A stretch of DNA of 64,000 nucleotides, from assembly GCF_900115175.1 (NCBI RefSeq), contig NZ_FOYV01000004.1, positions 62,001 to 126,000 of the forward strand, written 5' to 3'. Shown piece after piece: positions 1-7,164 of this stretch (positions are counted from its first letter, which is position 1; every line of letters begins with the position of its first letter). The position numbers and the translations under genes are program-made. Source of the stretch: Marinobacter gudaonensis. GTDB lineage: Bacteria; Pseudomonadota; Gammaproteobacteria; Pseudomonadales; Oleiphilaceae. The notes beneath the pieces were generated by a model, which was not told where the DNA came from, did no database searches, and worked only from the letters and a program-made list of their open reading frames with translations.

Positions 1-270
1 GTGGCGGACAACGCCGGGTATCGGGTAACTCTGGCCACACTGCTTCAGCAGGCCGGCCGAAGCGCCGAGTCGGCCCGGCACTGGTCGCTGCTGATCGCCG
101 AGGACGACAGCCGGGCGGCCTGGTGGGTGGGGCTCGGCATTGCCCTGGAAACCGGTGGCGAGCGTGACAGCGCCGCACGGGCCTACACCCAGGCGGCACA
201 GCTGCCAGGGCTGTCGCCCTCGCTGGCGGACTACGTTCGTGAACGACTGAGAAGCTTGCAGGCGGGATGA
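1..270 (+). CDS. mshN: MSHA biogenesis protein MshN, C-terminal fragment
   Basis: The window opens inside this gene; only the last 89 residues are present and the true start lies upstream. The fragment is helical and TPR-like: an Ala/Leu-rich repeat pair with the typical small-residue spacing (around residues 12-30 and 42-68) ending in a charged helix. TPR proteins named MshN sit directly before mshE in MSHA pilus operons and are thought to help assemble the inner-membrane part of the machine. The stop overlaps the mshE start (ATGA), which implies translational coupling. The name rests mainly on position plus the TPR pattern, because the diagnostic N-terminal half is outside the window. Confidence 0.75.
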   Translation: MADNAGYRVTLATLLQQAGRSAESARHWSLLIAEDDSRAAWWVGLGIALETGGERDSAARAYTQAAQLPGLSPSLADYVRERLRSLQAG

Positions 271-2039
271 TGACAACAGAACCGAAAAAGAAAGTCCGGT
301 TAGGGGACCTGCTGGTTCAGAACGACGTCATTACCGAACAGCAGTTGATGACGGCCCTGCGCGAGCAGAAAAGCACCGGTCGCAAGCTCGGCAAGACCCT
401 GACCGACCTGGGGTACGTAGACGAGGACAGTTTGCTCAACATACTGTCCCGTCAGCTCGACGTGCCCTTTGTGCAGTTGCGCCACTACCAGTTCAACAAT
501 GAACTGGTGAAAAAGCTGCCGGAAGCCATGGCCCGGCGTTTCCGCAGTATTGTGCTGGCAGAGCAGGGGGGCGAACTGCTCGTGGGTATGGCCGACCCCC
601 TCGATATCTTCGCCTACGATGAGCTGGTCCGTATTCTCAAGCAGCCTATCAAGCAGGCGGTGGTTCGCGAGAGCGAACTGTTGAACACCCTGGATCTGGT
701 GTACCGGCGCACCGATGAGATTGCCTCACTGGCCGAAGAGCTGGAGGACGAACTGGGCGACGATGCGTTCGACCTGGCCGATCTGTCCGCAGAATCGGAA
801 AGTGCCGAGGCCCCGGTGGTCAAGCTGCTGCAGACTCTGTTTGAGGATGCCGTGCAGGCCCGCAGTTCGGATATTCACATCGAGCCGGATGAAGCCGTGG
901 TGCGTATCCGGCAGCGGGTGGACGGCGTGCTGCAGGAACAGGTGATGAAGGAGAAGCGGGTCAACGCTGCACTGGTCCTGCGCCTCAAGCTTATGGCGGG
1001 TCTCAATATCTCCGAGAAGCGGATGCCGCAGGACGGTCGCTTCAATGTGCGGGTCAAGGGCCGCAGCATTGATGTGCGGGTGTCTACCATGCCCGTGCAG
1101 TACGGGGAGTCGGTGGTAATGCGTCTGCTGGACCAGAGCCAGGGTATGTTGAATCTGGATGGTACCGGCATGCCAGTGGAGCTGCTGGAGCGCTTCCGGC
1201 GGATGATCAAGAAGCCCCACGGCATGATTCTGGTAACTGGCCCCACCGGCAGTGGTAAAACCACGACGCTCTACGGAGCGCTCACAGAGCTTAATCGCCC
1301 CGAGGTGAAGATCATCACCGCGGAAGACCCGGTGGAGTACCGTCTGCCTCGCATTACCCAGGTTCAGGTTAATCCGAAAATCGGGCTGGAGTTTGCCAGC
1401 GTGCTGCGGGCGGCCCTGCGCCAGGACCCGGATGTGATCCTGGTGGGCGAAATGCGGGATCGGGAAACCGTGGAAATCGGCCTGCGCGCCGCCATGACCG
1501 GCCACCTGGTGCTGTCCACTCTGCACACCAACGACTCCATCAGCAGCGCCATGCGTCTCATTGATATGGGCGCGGAACCGTTTCTGGTGGCCAGCTCCCT
1601 GCTGGGGGTTGTCGCCCAGCGGCTGGTAAGGCGGGTGTGCGAGAACTGCGCCGAGTCCTATTCCCCCAGTGAGCAGGAACTGGTGTGGCTGCGCAGTTTC
1701 GATCTGGATCCTCTCGACCTTGAGGCGGGCTTCATACGCGGCCGCGGCTGTTACCAGTGCAGCAATACCGGCTACAAAGGCCGGATTGGTGTCTACGAGT
1801 TGCTGGAAATGAATGAAGCCATGCTGGATGCCCTCCGGCGCCGGGACGTTTCCGCTTTTACCATCGCAGCTCGCCAGAGCCCCCTGTACCGGCCATTGGG
1901 CCAGTGCGCCATGGATTTTGCGCTCCAGGGGACGACTACGCTGGACGAAGTGGCCCGGGTGGCCGCGACCTCGGAAGGAGAGCTCGCACCGGAAGCCGAG
2001 ATTCCCCTGCCAGATGAGCCGCTCGGGGGTGGCGACTGA
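267..2039 (+). CDS. mshE: MSHA pilus extension ATPase MshE (PilB/GspE family)
   Basis: Cytoplasmic hexameric ATPase expected to power MSHA pilus polymerisation. The 590-residue protein opens with an MshEN domain: two copies of the RLGxxL...L...L..Q motif (residues 11-34 and 40-63) separated by exactly five residues, the arrangement known to bind cyclic di-GMP. The C-terminal ATPase has Walker A GPTGSGKT at 325-332, Walker B DPDVILVGE near 387-395, a His box and a tetracysteine zinc site (C458, C461, C495, C498). An acidic, proline-rich tail follows the core. ATGA overlaps with mshN upstream and mshG downstream indicate one operon. Pilus extension is therefore probably gated by c-di-GMP, as known for Vibrio MshE. 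Confidence 0.96.
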   Translation: MMTTEPKKKVRLGDLLVQNDVITEQQLMTALREQKSTGRKLGKTLTDLGYVDEDSLLNILSRQLDVPFVQLRHYQFNNELVKKLPEAMARRFRSIVLAEQGGELLVGMADPLDIFAYDELVRILKQPIKQAVVRESELLNTLDLVYRRTDEIASLAEELEDELGDDAFDLADLSAESESAEAPVVKLLQTLFEDAVQARSSDIHIEPDEAVVRIRQRVDGVLQEQVMKEKRVNAALVLRLKLMAGLNISEKRMPQDGRFNVRVKGRSIDVRVSTMPVQYGESVVMRLLDQSQGMLNLDGTGMPVELLERFRRMIKKPHGMILVTGPTGSGKTTTLYGALTELNRPEVKIITAEDPVEYRLPRITQVQVNPKIGLEFASVLRAALRQDPDVILVGEMRDRETVEIGLRAAMTGHLVLSTLHTNDSISSAMRLIDMGAEPFLVASSLLGVVAQRLVRRVCENCAESYSPSEQELVWLRSFDLDPLDLEAGFIRGRGCYQCSNTGYKGRIGVYELLEMNEAMLDALRRRDVSAFTIAARQSPLYRPLGQCAMDFALQGTTTLDEVARVAATSEGELAPEAEIPLPDEPLGGGD

Positions 2040-3268
2040 TGCAGTTCAGTTACCGGGGTAAGGACAATCGCGGCGTGGTCCAGCAGGGATCCCTCGGGGC
2101 TCCGAACGCGGACGCGGCGGCATCGGAGCTGATGCGCCGGGGCATTACTCCGTTGACCATTCGCGAGGTGGAAGAGCGGGATTCACTGCTTGATCGACTG
2201 AACCGGCTGCCGGTGTTTCGCAAGAGGGTCACCCTGGACGAGTTGATCGTATTCTGCCGCCAGATGCATGCCCTCACCAAGGCGGGCATCCCGCTGATCC
2301 GCACCATGCGCGGGCTGGCCGAAACCACCCGGTCGCCGGTGCTGGCGGAGGTGCTGGAAGACGTAACCACCCGGCTTGAGGGCGGCACGACCATGGCCAC
2401 TGCCATGCAGGCGCACCCCGGGGTGTTCTCGGAGCTGTTCATTGCCATGATCCACGTGGGCGAGAACACCGGGATGCTGGACGACGCCTTCAAGCGTTTG
2501 TCGGAGATCCTGGAGCTGGAGCGGGACACCCGTCGGCGCCTGAAGCAGGCCATGCGCTACCCGACATTCGTGGTGATTGCGCTGCTGGCGGCACTGATGG
2601 TGGTGAACTTCCTGGTAATTCCGAAGTTTGCCGCGGTGTTCAACAAGCTGGGTGCGGACCTGCCATTCCTGACCCAGGTACTTGTTGGCACCTCGAACTT
2701 TCTGCTTGGCTACTGGTACGTGGTGCTGTTTTTTTTAGCCGCAGGCGGGTTATTGCTTCGCCAGTGGAAACAGACAGAACAGGGCCGGTTAACCTGGGAC
2801 CGCTACAAGTTGCGGGTGCCGATCATTGGCCCACTGCTGGAGCTGATTACCCTGAGCCGATTCTCCCGCAACTTTGCCACTATGCTGTCGGCGGGCATGC
2901 CGGTGACAACGGCCCTGACGGTGGTTGCAGATGCCACCGACAACGCCTGGATTTCGCTGCATATCAAGGATATGCGGTTGGGTATCGAGCGGGGCGAGAG
3001 CCTATTGCGCACGGCTCGAAACAGCGGGATGTTCACGCCGCTAATCCTGCAGATGATTGCCGTAGGCGAGGAAACCGGTTCGGTGGACGACATGCTCAAC
3101 AACGTGGCGGACTTTTACGACGAGGACGTCGATTACGGCCTGAAGCGGCTGGCGGAATCCATTGAGCCGATACTCATCGTGGCCATGGGCATCCTGGTGC
3201 TGATTCTGGCGCTGGGCGTGTTTCTGCCGATCTGGGATCTGGGCGCGGCCGCCATGGGGCGGGGATGA
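2039..3268 (+). CDS. mshG: MSHA pilus inner-membrane platform protein MshG (GspF/PilC family)
   Basis: Polytopic inner-membrane platform protein around which the pilus fibre is assembled, acting with the MshE ATPase. The 409-residue length is standard for GspF/PilC proteins. It holds two tandem T2SSF domains (roughly residues 65-190 and 270-395), each with the family's GE(E/N)TG-like motif (GENTG in the first, GEETG in the second). Three hydrophobic segments are visible: about 180-200, 215-240 and near the C-terminus (IVAMGILVLILALGVFLPIW). The start overlaps the mshE stop (TGATG) and the stop abuts the mshF start, so it is in the same transcript. Assignment is firm from sequence and synteny. 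Confidence 0.95.
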   Translation: MQFSYRGKDNRGVVQQGSLGAPNADAAASELMRRGITPLTIREVEERDSLLDRLNRLPVFRKRVTLDELIVFCRQMHALTKAGIPLIRTMRGLAETTRSPVLAEVLEDVTTRLEGGTTMATAMQAHPGVFSELFIAMIHVGENTGMLDDAFKRLSEILELERDTRRRLKQAMRYPTFVVIALLAALMVVNFLVIPKFAAVFNKLGADLPFLTQVLVGTSNFLLGYWYVVLFFLAAGGLLLRQWKQTEQGRLTWDRYKLRVPIIGPLLELITLSRFSRNFATMLSAGMPVTTALTVVADATDNAWISLHIKDMRLGIERGESLLRTARNSGMFTPLILQMIAVGEETGSVDDMLNNVADFYDEDVDYGLKRLAESIEPILIVAMGILVLILALGVFLPIWDLGAAAMGRG

Positions 3269-3850
3269 ATGGCACCGGCGAAGATGTCCGATGCGAGCGG
3301 TTTGGCGATGTCTCGCTGGTTTCGGCTGGGGGTGGCGCTGGCCATACTGGCGGTGCTCTGGTGGTTCCTGCTGGGCGTGCTGGAGCGGGAGACGCGCAAT
3401 GCGGAAGAGCGGGCGGCAAACATGGTGCTGGGGCAGCTGCGGTCGGCCCTGGTGATCAAGGGTGCGGAGGTGATGCTGAGTCGTGACGGCAACCTGGCAG
3501 AGCAAAGGGGCATCAACCCGTTCGAGCTCATTGAGCATCAATGGAGCCGTTACCGGGGGCACTGTTCGGCTCCTGTCCCGGATCCGGGGAGCTGGTGCTT
3601 CCAGGCCGGGCAACACAATGAAACAGACGCACAGGCGGACGGCTGGTTAATTTATAACCCGAGGCAGCCGATAACCATTGATGAACGGCCGGCCAGATCG
3701 CAGCAGCCGCAGGCGTGGCGGGTAACAACGGAATTTGCAGACCGCAACGGAAACGGGGTGCGGGAGCAGGAAGAACGGCTGACGGGTCTGAAACTGGCAC
3801 CGGTGTCGTTGGCTGGCGAACCGTTGCCGGCGCAGGATGCGCGGAATTGA
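3269..3850 (+). CDS. mshF: MSHA biogenesis protein MshF (bitopic inner-membrane protein)
   Basis: Small accessory protein of the MSHA machine, 193 residues. One hydrophobic helix near residues 16-38 (Leu/Ala/Trp-rich, with WW in the centre) is followed by a soluble, presumably periplasmic, domain with a charged helix and two cysteines (HCSAP and WCFQ) that could form a disulfide. MshF proteins diverge strongly, so the name rests on size, topology and the slot between mshG and mshB. The ATG at 3269 lies directly after the mshG stop; in-frame ATGs at 3284 and 3308 are alternatives. No catalytic motif is visible and its biochemical role is not known to me. Confidence 0.8.
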   Translation: MAPAKMSDASGLAMSRWFRLGVALAILAVLWWFLLGVLERETRNAEERAANMVLGQLRSALVIKGAEVMLSRDGNLAEQRGINPFELIEHQWSRYRGHCSAPVPDPGSWCFQAGQHNETDAQADGWLIYNPRQPITIDERPARSQQPQAWRVTTEFADRNGNGVREQEERLTGLKLAPVSLAGEPLPAQDARN

Positions 3851-3887
3851 ACGATTACAACTTTTGAAACCGAGACGAGGACGACCC

Positions 3888-4400
3888 ATGAAGCGGGAGA
3901 GCAGAACAAAGAAACAGCGGGGCTTTACGCTGATCGAACTGGTGGTGGTGATTGCCATACTGGCGATCCTGGCCGCCTTCGCCCTGCCGCGGTTTGCCCA
4001 GTTGTCGGAGCAGGCGCACCAGTCAAGCATTCGGGCGACAGCCGGAGCGCTGGCAGCGGGGGTAGCTCTGGCCAAGACCCAGTGGGTGTCCAACGGATTC
4101 ACCACCGCCCAGACCAACATTGTTGGCTTTGGCAATGACAACGTGGATGTGAACGACGAAGGCTGGCCAACGTCGGTTGCCTCCGACGATACCTCGGCAA
4201 CCATGACCGCTACCAAGTGTCAGGAGGTATGGCTGGGCGTGTTGCAATCGAATGCACCTACGGTGGCGGCCTCGGGCACGCCGGACTACCTGGTTTCCAT
4301 TGATGCCGGGGATTGCGTCTTTACCTATCAACCGGACGGCCAGGGCTCTGACATTACCTACGATGCCGACACCGGTGAAATCATAACCAACATCAACTGA
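3888..4400 (+). CDS. mshB: MSHA major/minor pilin MshB
   Basis: Type IV prepilin-like protein of 170 residues. A 12-residue basic leader ends in Gly and is followed by FTLIELVVVIAIL, the prepilin-peptidase recognition site with Phe at +1 and Glu at +5. The hydrophobic alpha-1 segment continues into LAAFALPRFA, the same block as in the next gene. The globular part carries two Cys (about residues 114 and 147) that could form the pilin D-loop disulfide. The ATG at 3888 is chosen because it gives a normal-length leader; an in-frame ATG farther upstream would overlap mshF and produce an overlong leader. Expected in the pilus fibre or as an initiating minor pilin. Confidence 0.9.
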   Translation: MKRESRTKKQRGFTLIELVVVIAILAILAAFALPRFAQLSEQAHQSSIRATAGALAAGVALAKTQWVSNGFTTAQTNIVGFGNDNVDVNDEGWPTSVASDDTSATMTATKCQEVWLGVLQSNAPTVAASGTPDYLVSIDAGDCVFTYQPDGQGSDITYDADTGEIITNIN

Positions 4401-4441
4401 TAAAACTGAAAGCCAACTGGCAACAACGACGGAGTAGCACT

Positions 4442-4912
4442 ATGAGCGCAATGACAGCAATGGCAGTGAGAAAAGAGAAAGGTTTCACCCTCATCGAACT
4501 GGTGATGGTGATCGTGATTCTGGGGATTCTGGCGGCGTTTGCGTTGCCAAGGTTTGCGGATTTCGGTGGGGACGCTGAGAAGGCAGCGAGAGCAGGCGTA
4601 ATCGGTGCGATGAAATCTGCAGCTGGAATTACTCGAGCGAAATGTTTGGCAGACTCCGCGTGTGATGAGGCGTCTGATTCAAGTTCAGTTTCCATTGAGG
4701 GTGTAAGCATTACCACTGCGTATGGTTATCCAGACGGAACAGCCACGGGTATTGAATCCGCGGCGCAGATTGATGCTGGCACTGTGACTCATTCCGGAGG
4801 AGTTACTACGGTCACACTTGATACCGATTGCACCATCACGTACACAGAAGCTTCATTCGCCGCCGGAACGCTGACGCCGCCCGCGTATGCTGGCACAACT
4901 ACGTGCAACTAA
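4442..4912 (+). CDS. mshA: MSHA pilin MshA
   Basis: Predicted major structural pilin, 156 residues. Leader of 14 residues ending in Gly, then FTLIELVMVIVILGILAAFALP, a textbook class IV pilin N-terminus. The C-terminal domain has four Cys: a pair near 61/67 (KCLADSAC) and a pair near 126/155, the second matching the pilin D-loop. The first half matches mshB closely, whereas codons after about 4610 look visibly more AT-rich than neighbouring genes, suggesting a separate history for the exposed domain. It is followed by the only sizeable gap inside the operon, which holds two REP-like palindromes; this could lower expression of the genes downstream relative to the pilin. Confidence 0.9.
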   Translation: MSAMTAMAVRKEKGFTLIELVMVIVILGILAAFALPRFADFGGDAEKAARAGVIGAMKSAAGITRAKCLADSACDEASDSSSVSIEGVSITTAYGYPDGTATGIESAAQIDAGTVTHSGGVTTVTLDTDCTITYTEASFAAGTLTPPAYAGTTTCN

Positions 4913-4921
4913 CTGTTCAGT

Positions 4922-5001
4922 AGCTTGGATTAGCTAGGCGTAAACCCACAATCGAGGCCGAACGTTGCAGAGTCGGATTACGCTCCGCTAATCCGACCTA
5001 C
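4922..5001. repeat. REP-like palindromic doublet between mshA and mshC
   Basis: Two copies of a 26-nt palindromic unit lie in opposite orientation. The right copy (4972-4997) has perfect 9-bp arms, GTCGGATTA and TAATCCGAC, around an 8-nt centre. The left copy (4924-4949) is degenerate but matches the same unit on the other strand at about 20 of 26 positions. A third copy lies at 27489-27514 and differs from the reverse complement of 4972-4997 at only two central bases. Inverted pairs like this resemble REP doublets (REPINs). In this operon they could stabilise the upstream mshA message or slow transcription into mshC. Confidence 0.8.
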
Positions 5002-5023
5002 ATCTGGTAATTCTGGAGGGGGC

Positions 5024-5485
5024 ATGAAAAAGGTAAACGCCCCGCGAGAATCGGGGTTCACCCTGGTCGAGCTGGTGATGGTCATTATCCTGATCGGAGT
5101 GCTCTCCGCCCTGGGTATTGGGCTGTTTGCCAGCGGGTCGGCCTTCTCGCCCCTCCTGGCCAATCAGCAATTGGCCTCGGCCACACTGCTTGCCCAACAG
5201 GCAGCGCTGGCGGGTAATGCTGCCAACACCTTGACCATTGAACAGGGCTCAGACGAGTTCCGGTTCGTGGTCGGTGGCGGCAGTGCCAATCCCCGAACCT
5301 TTGCCATTGCCCGGGAGGGCACCAGTCTCTCGGTAGCTGGCGGTTTGCCTTTGACTCTTTCTTTCGATGCCAGAGGCGCGCCCGCATCCGGTTCGAACCT
5401 GCAGCTTACCTTTACCGGAGACAGCACCTTTACCACCTGTCTCAGTTCTCTGGGCGCTGTGTATGCCGGGAGCTGCCAGCCATGA
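5024..5485 (+). CDS. mshC: MSHA minor pilin MshC
   Basis: Prepilin-like protein of 153 residues, expected as a minor subunit of the MSHA pilus. The 11-residue leader ends in Gly, followed by FTLVELVMVIILIGVLSALGIGLFA with Glu at mature position 5. The rest is a small beta-rich domain with a Cys pair near the C-terminus (TTCLSS and GSCQP). A good ribosome-binding site (GGAGGGGG) sits just before the ATG, fitting a re-initiation point after the repeat-bearing gap behind mshA. The stop overlaps the mshD start (ATGA). Confidence 0.88.
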   Translation: MKKVNAPRESGFTLVELVMVIILIGVLSALGIGLFASGSAFSPLLANQQLASATLLAQQAALAGNAANTLTIEQGSDEFRFVVGGGSANPRTFAIAREGTSLSVAGGLPLTLSFDARGAPASGSNLQLTFTGDSTFTTCLSSLGAVYAGSCQP

Positions 5486-5976
5486 GCCGGGCACAGGGCG
5501 GTGCTACGCTGGTGGAGCTGGTGATCACCATCGTGATCATCAGCGTCGCGATTGCCGGTGTGGTGGGCGCCTTTTCGCTGATCGCCGGGCGAAGCGCCGA
5601 CCCACTCAACCAGACCCGGGCGGTGAAACTGGCCCAGCTGTACATGGATGAGATCATTACCCAGAAGTACGACGATAAGACCCCTCAGGGAGGCGTACCC
5701 AGATACTCTGGTGCCTGCACCATTGGTACTGAGCCAGGCGAGTCGACGCGAAGCGATTTTGATGACGTGGACGATTACGACGATCTCAGCGGTCCGCCCG
5801 CCACGGCCACCGGTGCCTCGTTGAGTGGCTATAGCGGTTTCACGGTGTCCGTCACGGTCGTCTGCGCCGGGGGCGATGTGGGCCTTCCGGCCTCCGAAGC
5901 CAAGCGTATCGAACTGTCGATAGAGGCACCGGGCAATCAGTCCTTTGTATTCTCAGCCTACAGGGCCAATTTCTGA
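5482..5976 (+). CDS. mshD: MSHA minor pilin MshD
   Basis: 164-residue prepilin-like protein. The leader is very short (MSRAQGG) and is followed by ATLVELVITIVIISVAIAGVVGAF, so the +1 residue of the mature protein would be Ala rather than the usual Phe; Glu at +5 is kept. The soluble domain has an Asp-rich stretch near 5755-5790 and two Cys (GACTIG and VVCAGG). Overlaps with mshC and mshO mark tight coupling. In MSHA systems the mshC-D-O-P set is thought to form a minor-pilin tip or priming complex; that role is inferred here by homology. Confidence 0.87.
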   Translation: MSRAQGGATLVELVITIVIISVAIAGVVGAFSLIAGRSADPLNQTRAVKLAQLYMDEIITQKYDDKTPQGGVPRYSGACTIGTEPGESTRSDFDDVDDYDDLSGPPATATGASLSGYSGFTVSVTVVCAGGDVGLPASEAKRIELSIEAPGNQSFVFSAYRANF

Positions 5977-6761
5977 TGAAGCGGGCGGGCGGTTTTACCC
6001 TCGTGGAGCTGGTGATGGTCATCGTTCTGCTGGCCACTGTGGCGACCATTTCCGTGCAGTTCGTCACCCTGTCCACCCGCGGCGCCATCGATGTGGGCGC
6101 CCGCCAGCAACGGGCTCTGGCCGGCGTTGTCATCAGTGAACAGATCAGTCGGGCCGTGCGGGCGGCCTTGCCCACCTCCTTGCGCACGGGTTCCGGCGGA
6201 AGCTGCCTGGAGTGGATGCCGATTGTGGCGGCATCAAACTACCTCAACCGGCCGTCCGGGCCTACGCCCGATTCCTTCGAGGCGGTGCCTCTGGCAGGGG
6301 GGCGTTCTGCAGCCGGGCGGGTGGTGATTTATGGCTACGGCTCGAATGTCTACAACCCCACGGATCCCGGGCCGATATCGCCGCCGGCCACGGTACCTGC
6401 CGGACCCTCGCCGATAACGGTGACCTTTGACGGCGGAGCCACCCACCGATTCTCCCAGCAGTCACCGGAGCGCCGGTTCTATGTGGTCTCCGGGCCCGAG
6501 GCAGTCTGCCAGGCGGGCGCGTTCCTGTATCGCTACAGCGGCTACGGCATCAATGCCTCGCCTGCTTCGGGATTACCGTCGAGCTATCCGGGCCGTGAAG
6601 TCATGGCGGCCAATCTGGTGCCGGGTTCCCTGGAATTCGAAGTGACGCCGCCCAGTCTCCAGCGGGGTGCCGTGGTGTCGTTCAGTTTCGAGCTCGCGGA
6701 TCCGGAATCCGGTGAAACCACAGCGATCACTCAAGAGGTTCAGGTTCGTAATGTGCCCTGA
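5976..6761 (+). CDS. mshO: MSHA minor pilin MshO
   Basis: 261-residue PilW/GspJ-type large minor pilin. The leader MKRAGG is followed by FTLVELVMVIVLLATVATISVQF with Glu at +5. The long soluble region contains Cys at about residues 76 (GSCLEW) and 177 (AVCQAG), plus many Pro/Gly turns, as is usual for the wider beta domains of pilin-tip subunits. The start overlaps the mshD stop and the last 11 bases overlap mshP. Expected to sit in the inner membrane before assembly and then at or near the fibre tip. Confidence 0.87.
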   Translation: MKRAGGFTLVELVMVIVLLATVATISVQFVTLSTRGAIDVGARQQRALAGVVISEQISRAVRAALPTSLRTGSGGSCLEWMPIVAASNYLNRPSGPTPDSFEAVPLAGGRSAAGRVVIYGYGSNVYNPTDPGPISPPATVPAGPSPITVTFDGGATHRFSQQSPERRFYVVSGPEAVCQAGAFLYRYSGYGINASPASGLPSSYPGREVMAANLVPGSLEFEVTPPSLQRGAVVSFSFELADPESGETTAITQEVQVRNVP

Positions 6762-7164
6762 AGTGTCCAGCTTGAAACAACAGGGCGGCGCGGGCCTGCC
6801 CATCGCCCTGTTCATCATCACGGTGCTGGCGCTGCTGGTGATTGGCATGGCGCAGCTGCAGCAGTCCAGCGGGGAGTCGGTCAGCCTGCAGATCCAGTCG
6901 CAGCGCGCGTTCTTTGCGGCCGAGAGCGGTGCCCAGGTAGCGGTTCGTGAGGCTCTGGAGGCGTCAAGCTGTGCCGCCATCAGCAGTCCGGTGGCTTTCA
7001 GCACGCCAGGCCTGTCCGGGTGTCGTGCTGTGGTCAGCTGTGAGTCGGTAACGGAAGACATCGGTGGGTCGGGCGGCGATACGGTGTATACCATCGTAAG
7101 CCAGGGCCAGTGCGGCGCGGGGCCGGACCAGGCGAACCGGGCAGTTGAGGTGCGAGTTCGATGA
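6751..7164 (+). CDS. mshP: MSHA biogenesis protein MshP (PilX-like)
   Basis: 137-residue protein with one N-terminal hydrophobic helix (GLPIALFIITVLALLVIGMAQL, residues 14-35) and the following Ser/Gln/Ala-rich helix with FFAAESGAQ, the signature of PilX/GspK-like N-terminal regions. No classical prepilin cleavage block is visible: Gly-Ala-Gly-Leu-Pro replaces GFTLxE. The ATG at 6751 is preferred, since the open frame to its left runs inside mshO and would make an implausible leader. Four Cys in the C-terminal half (two in the SSC and SGC segments) may form disulfides. The stop overlaps mshQ (ATGA). Confidence 0.82.
   Translation: MCPEVSSLKQQGGAGLPIALFIITVLALLVIGMAQLQQSSGESVSLQIQSQRAFFAAESGAQVAVREALEASSCAAISSPVAFSTPGLSGCRAVVSCESVTEDIGGSGGDTVYTIVSQGQCGAGPDQANRAVEVRVR

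Noticed and set aside
3837..3890. Earlier start for mshB inside mshF
   Set aside because: It would add 17 residues and give an unusually long prepilin leader; the ATG at 3888 gives a standard one.
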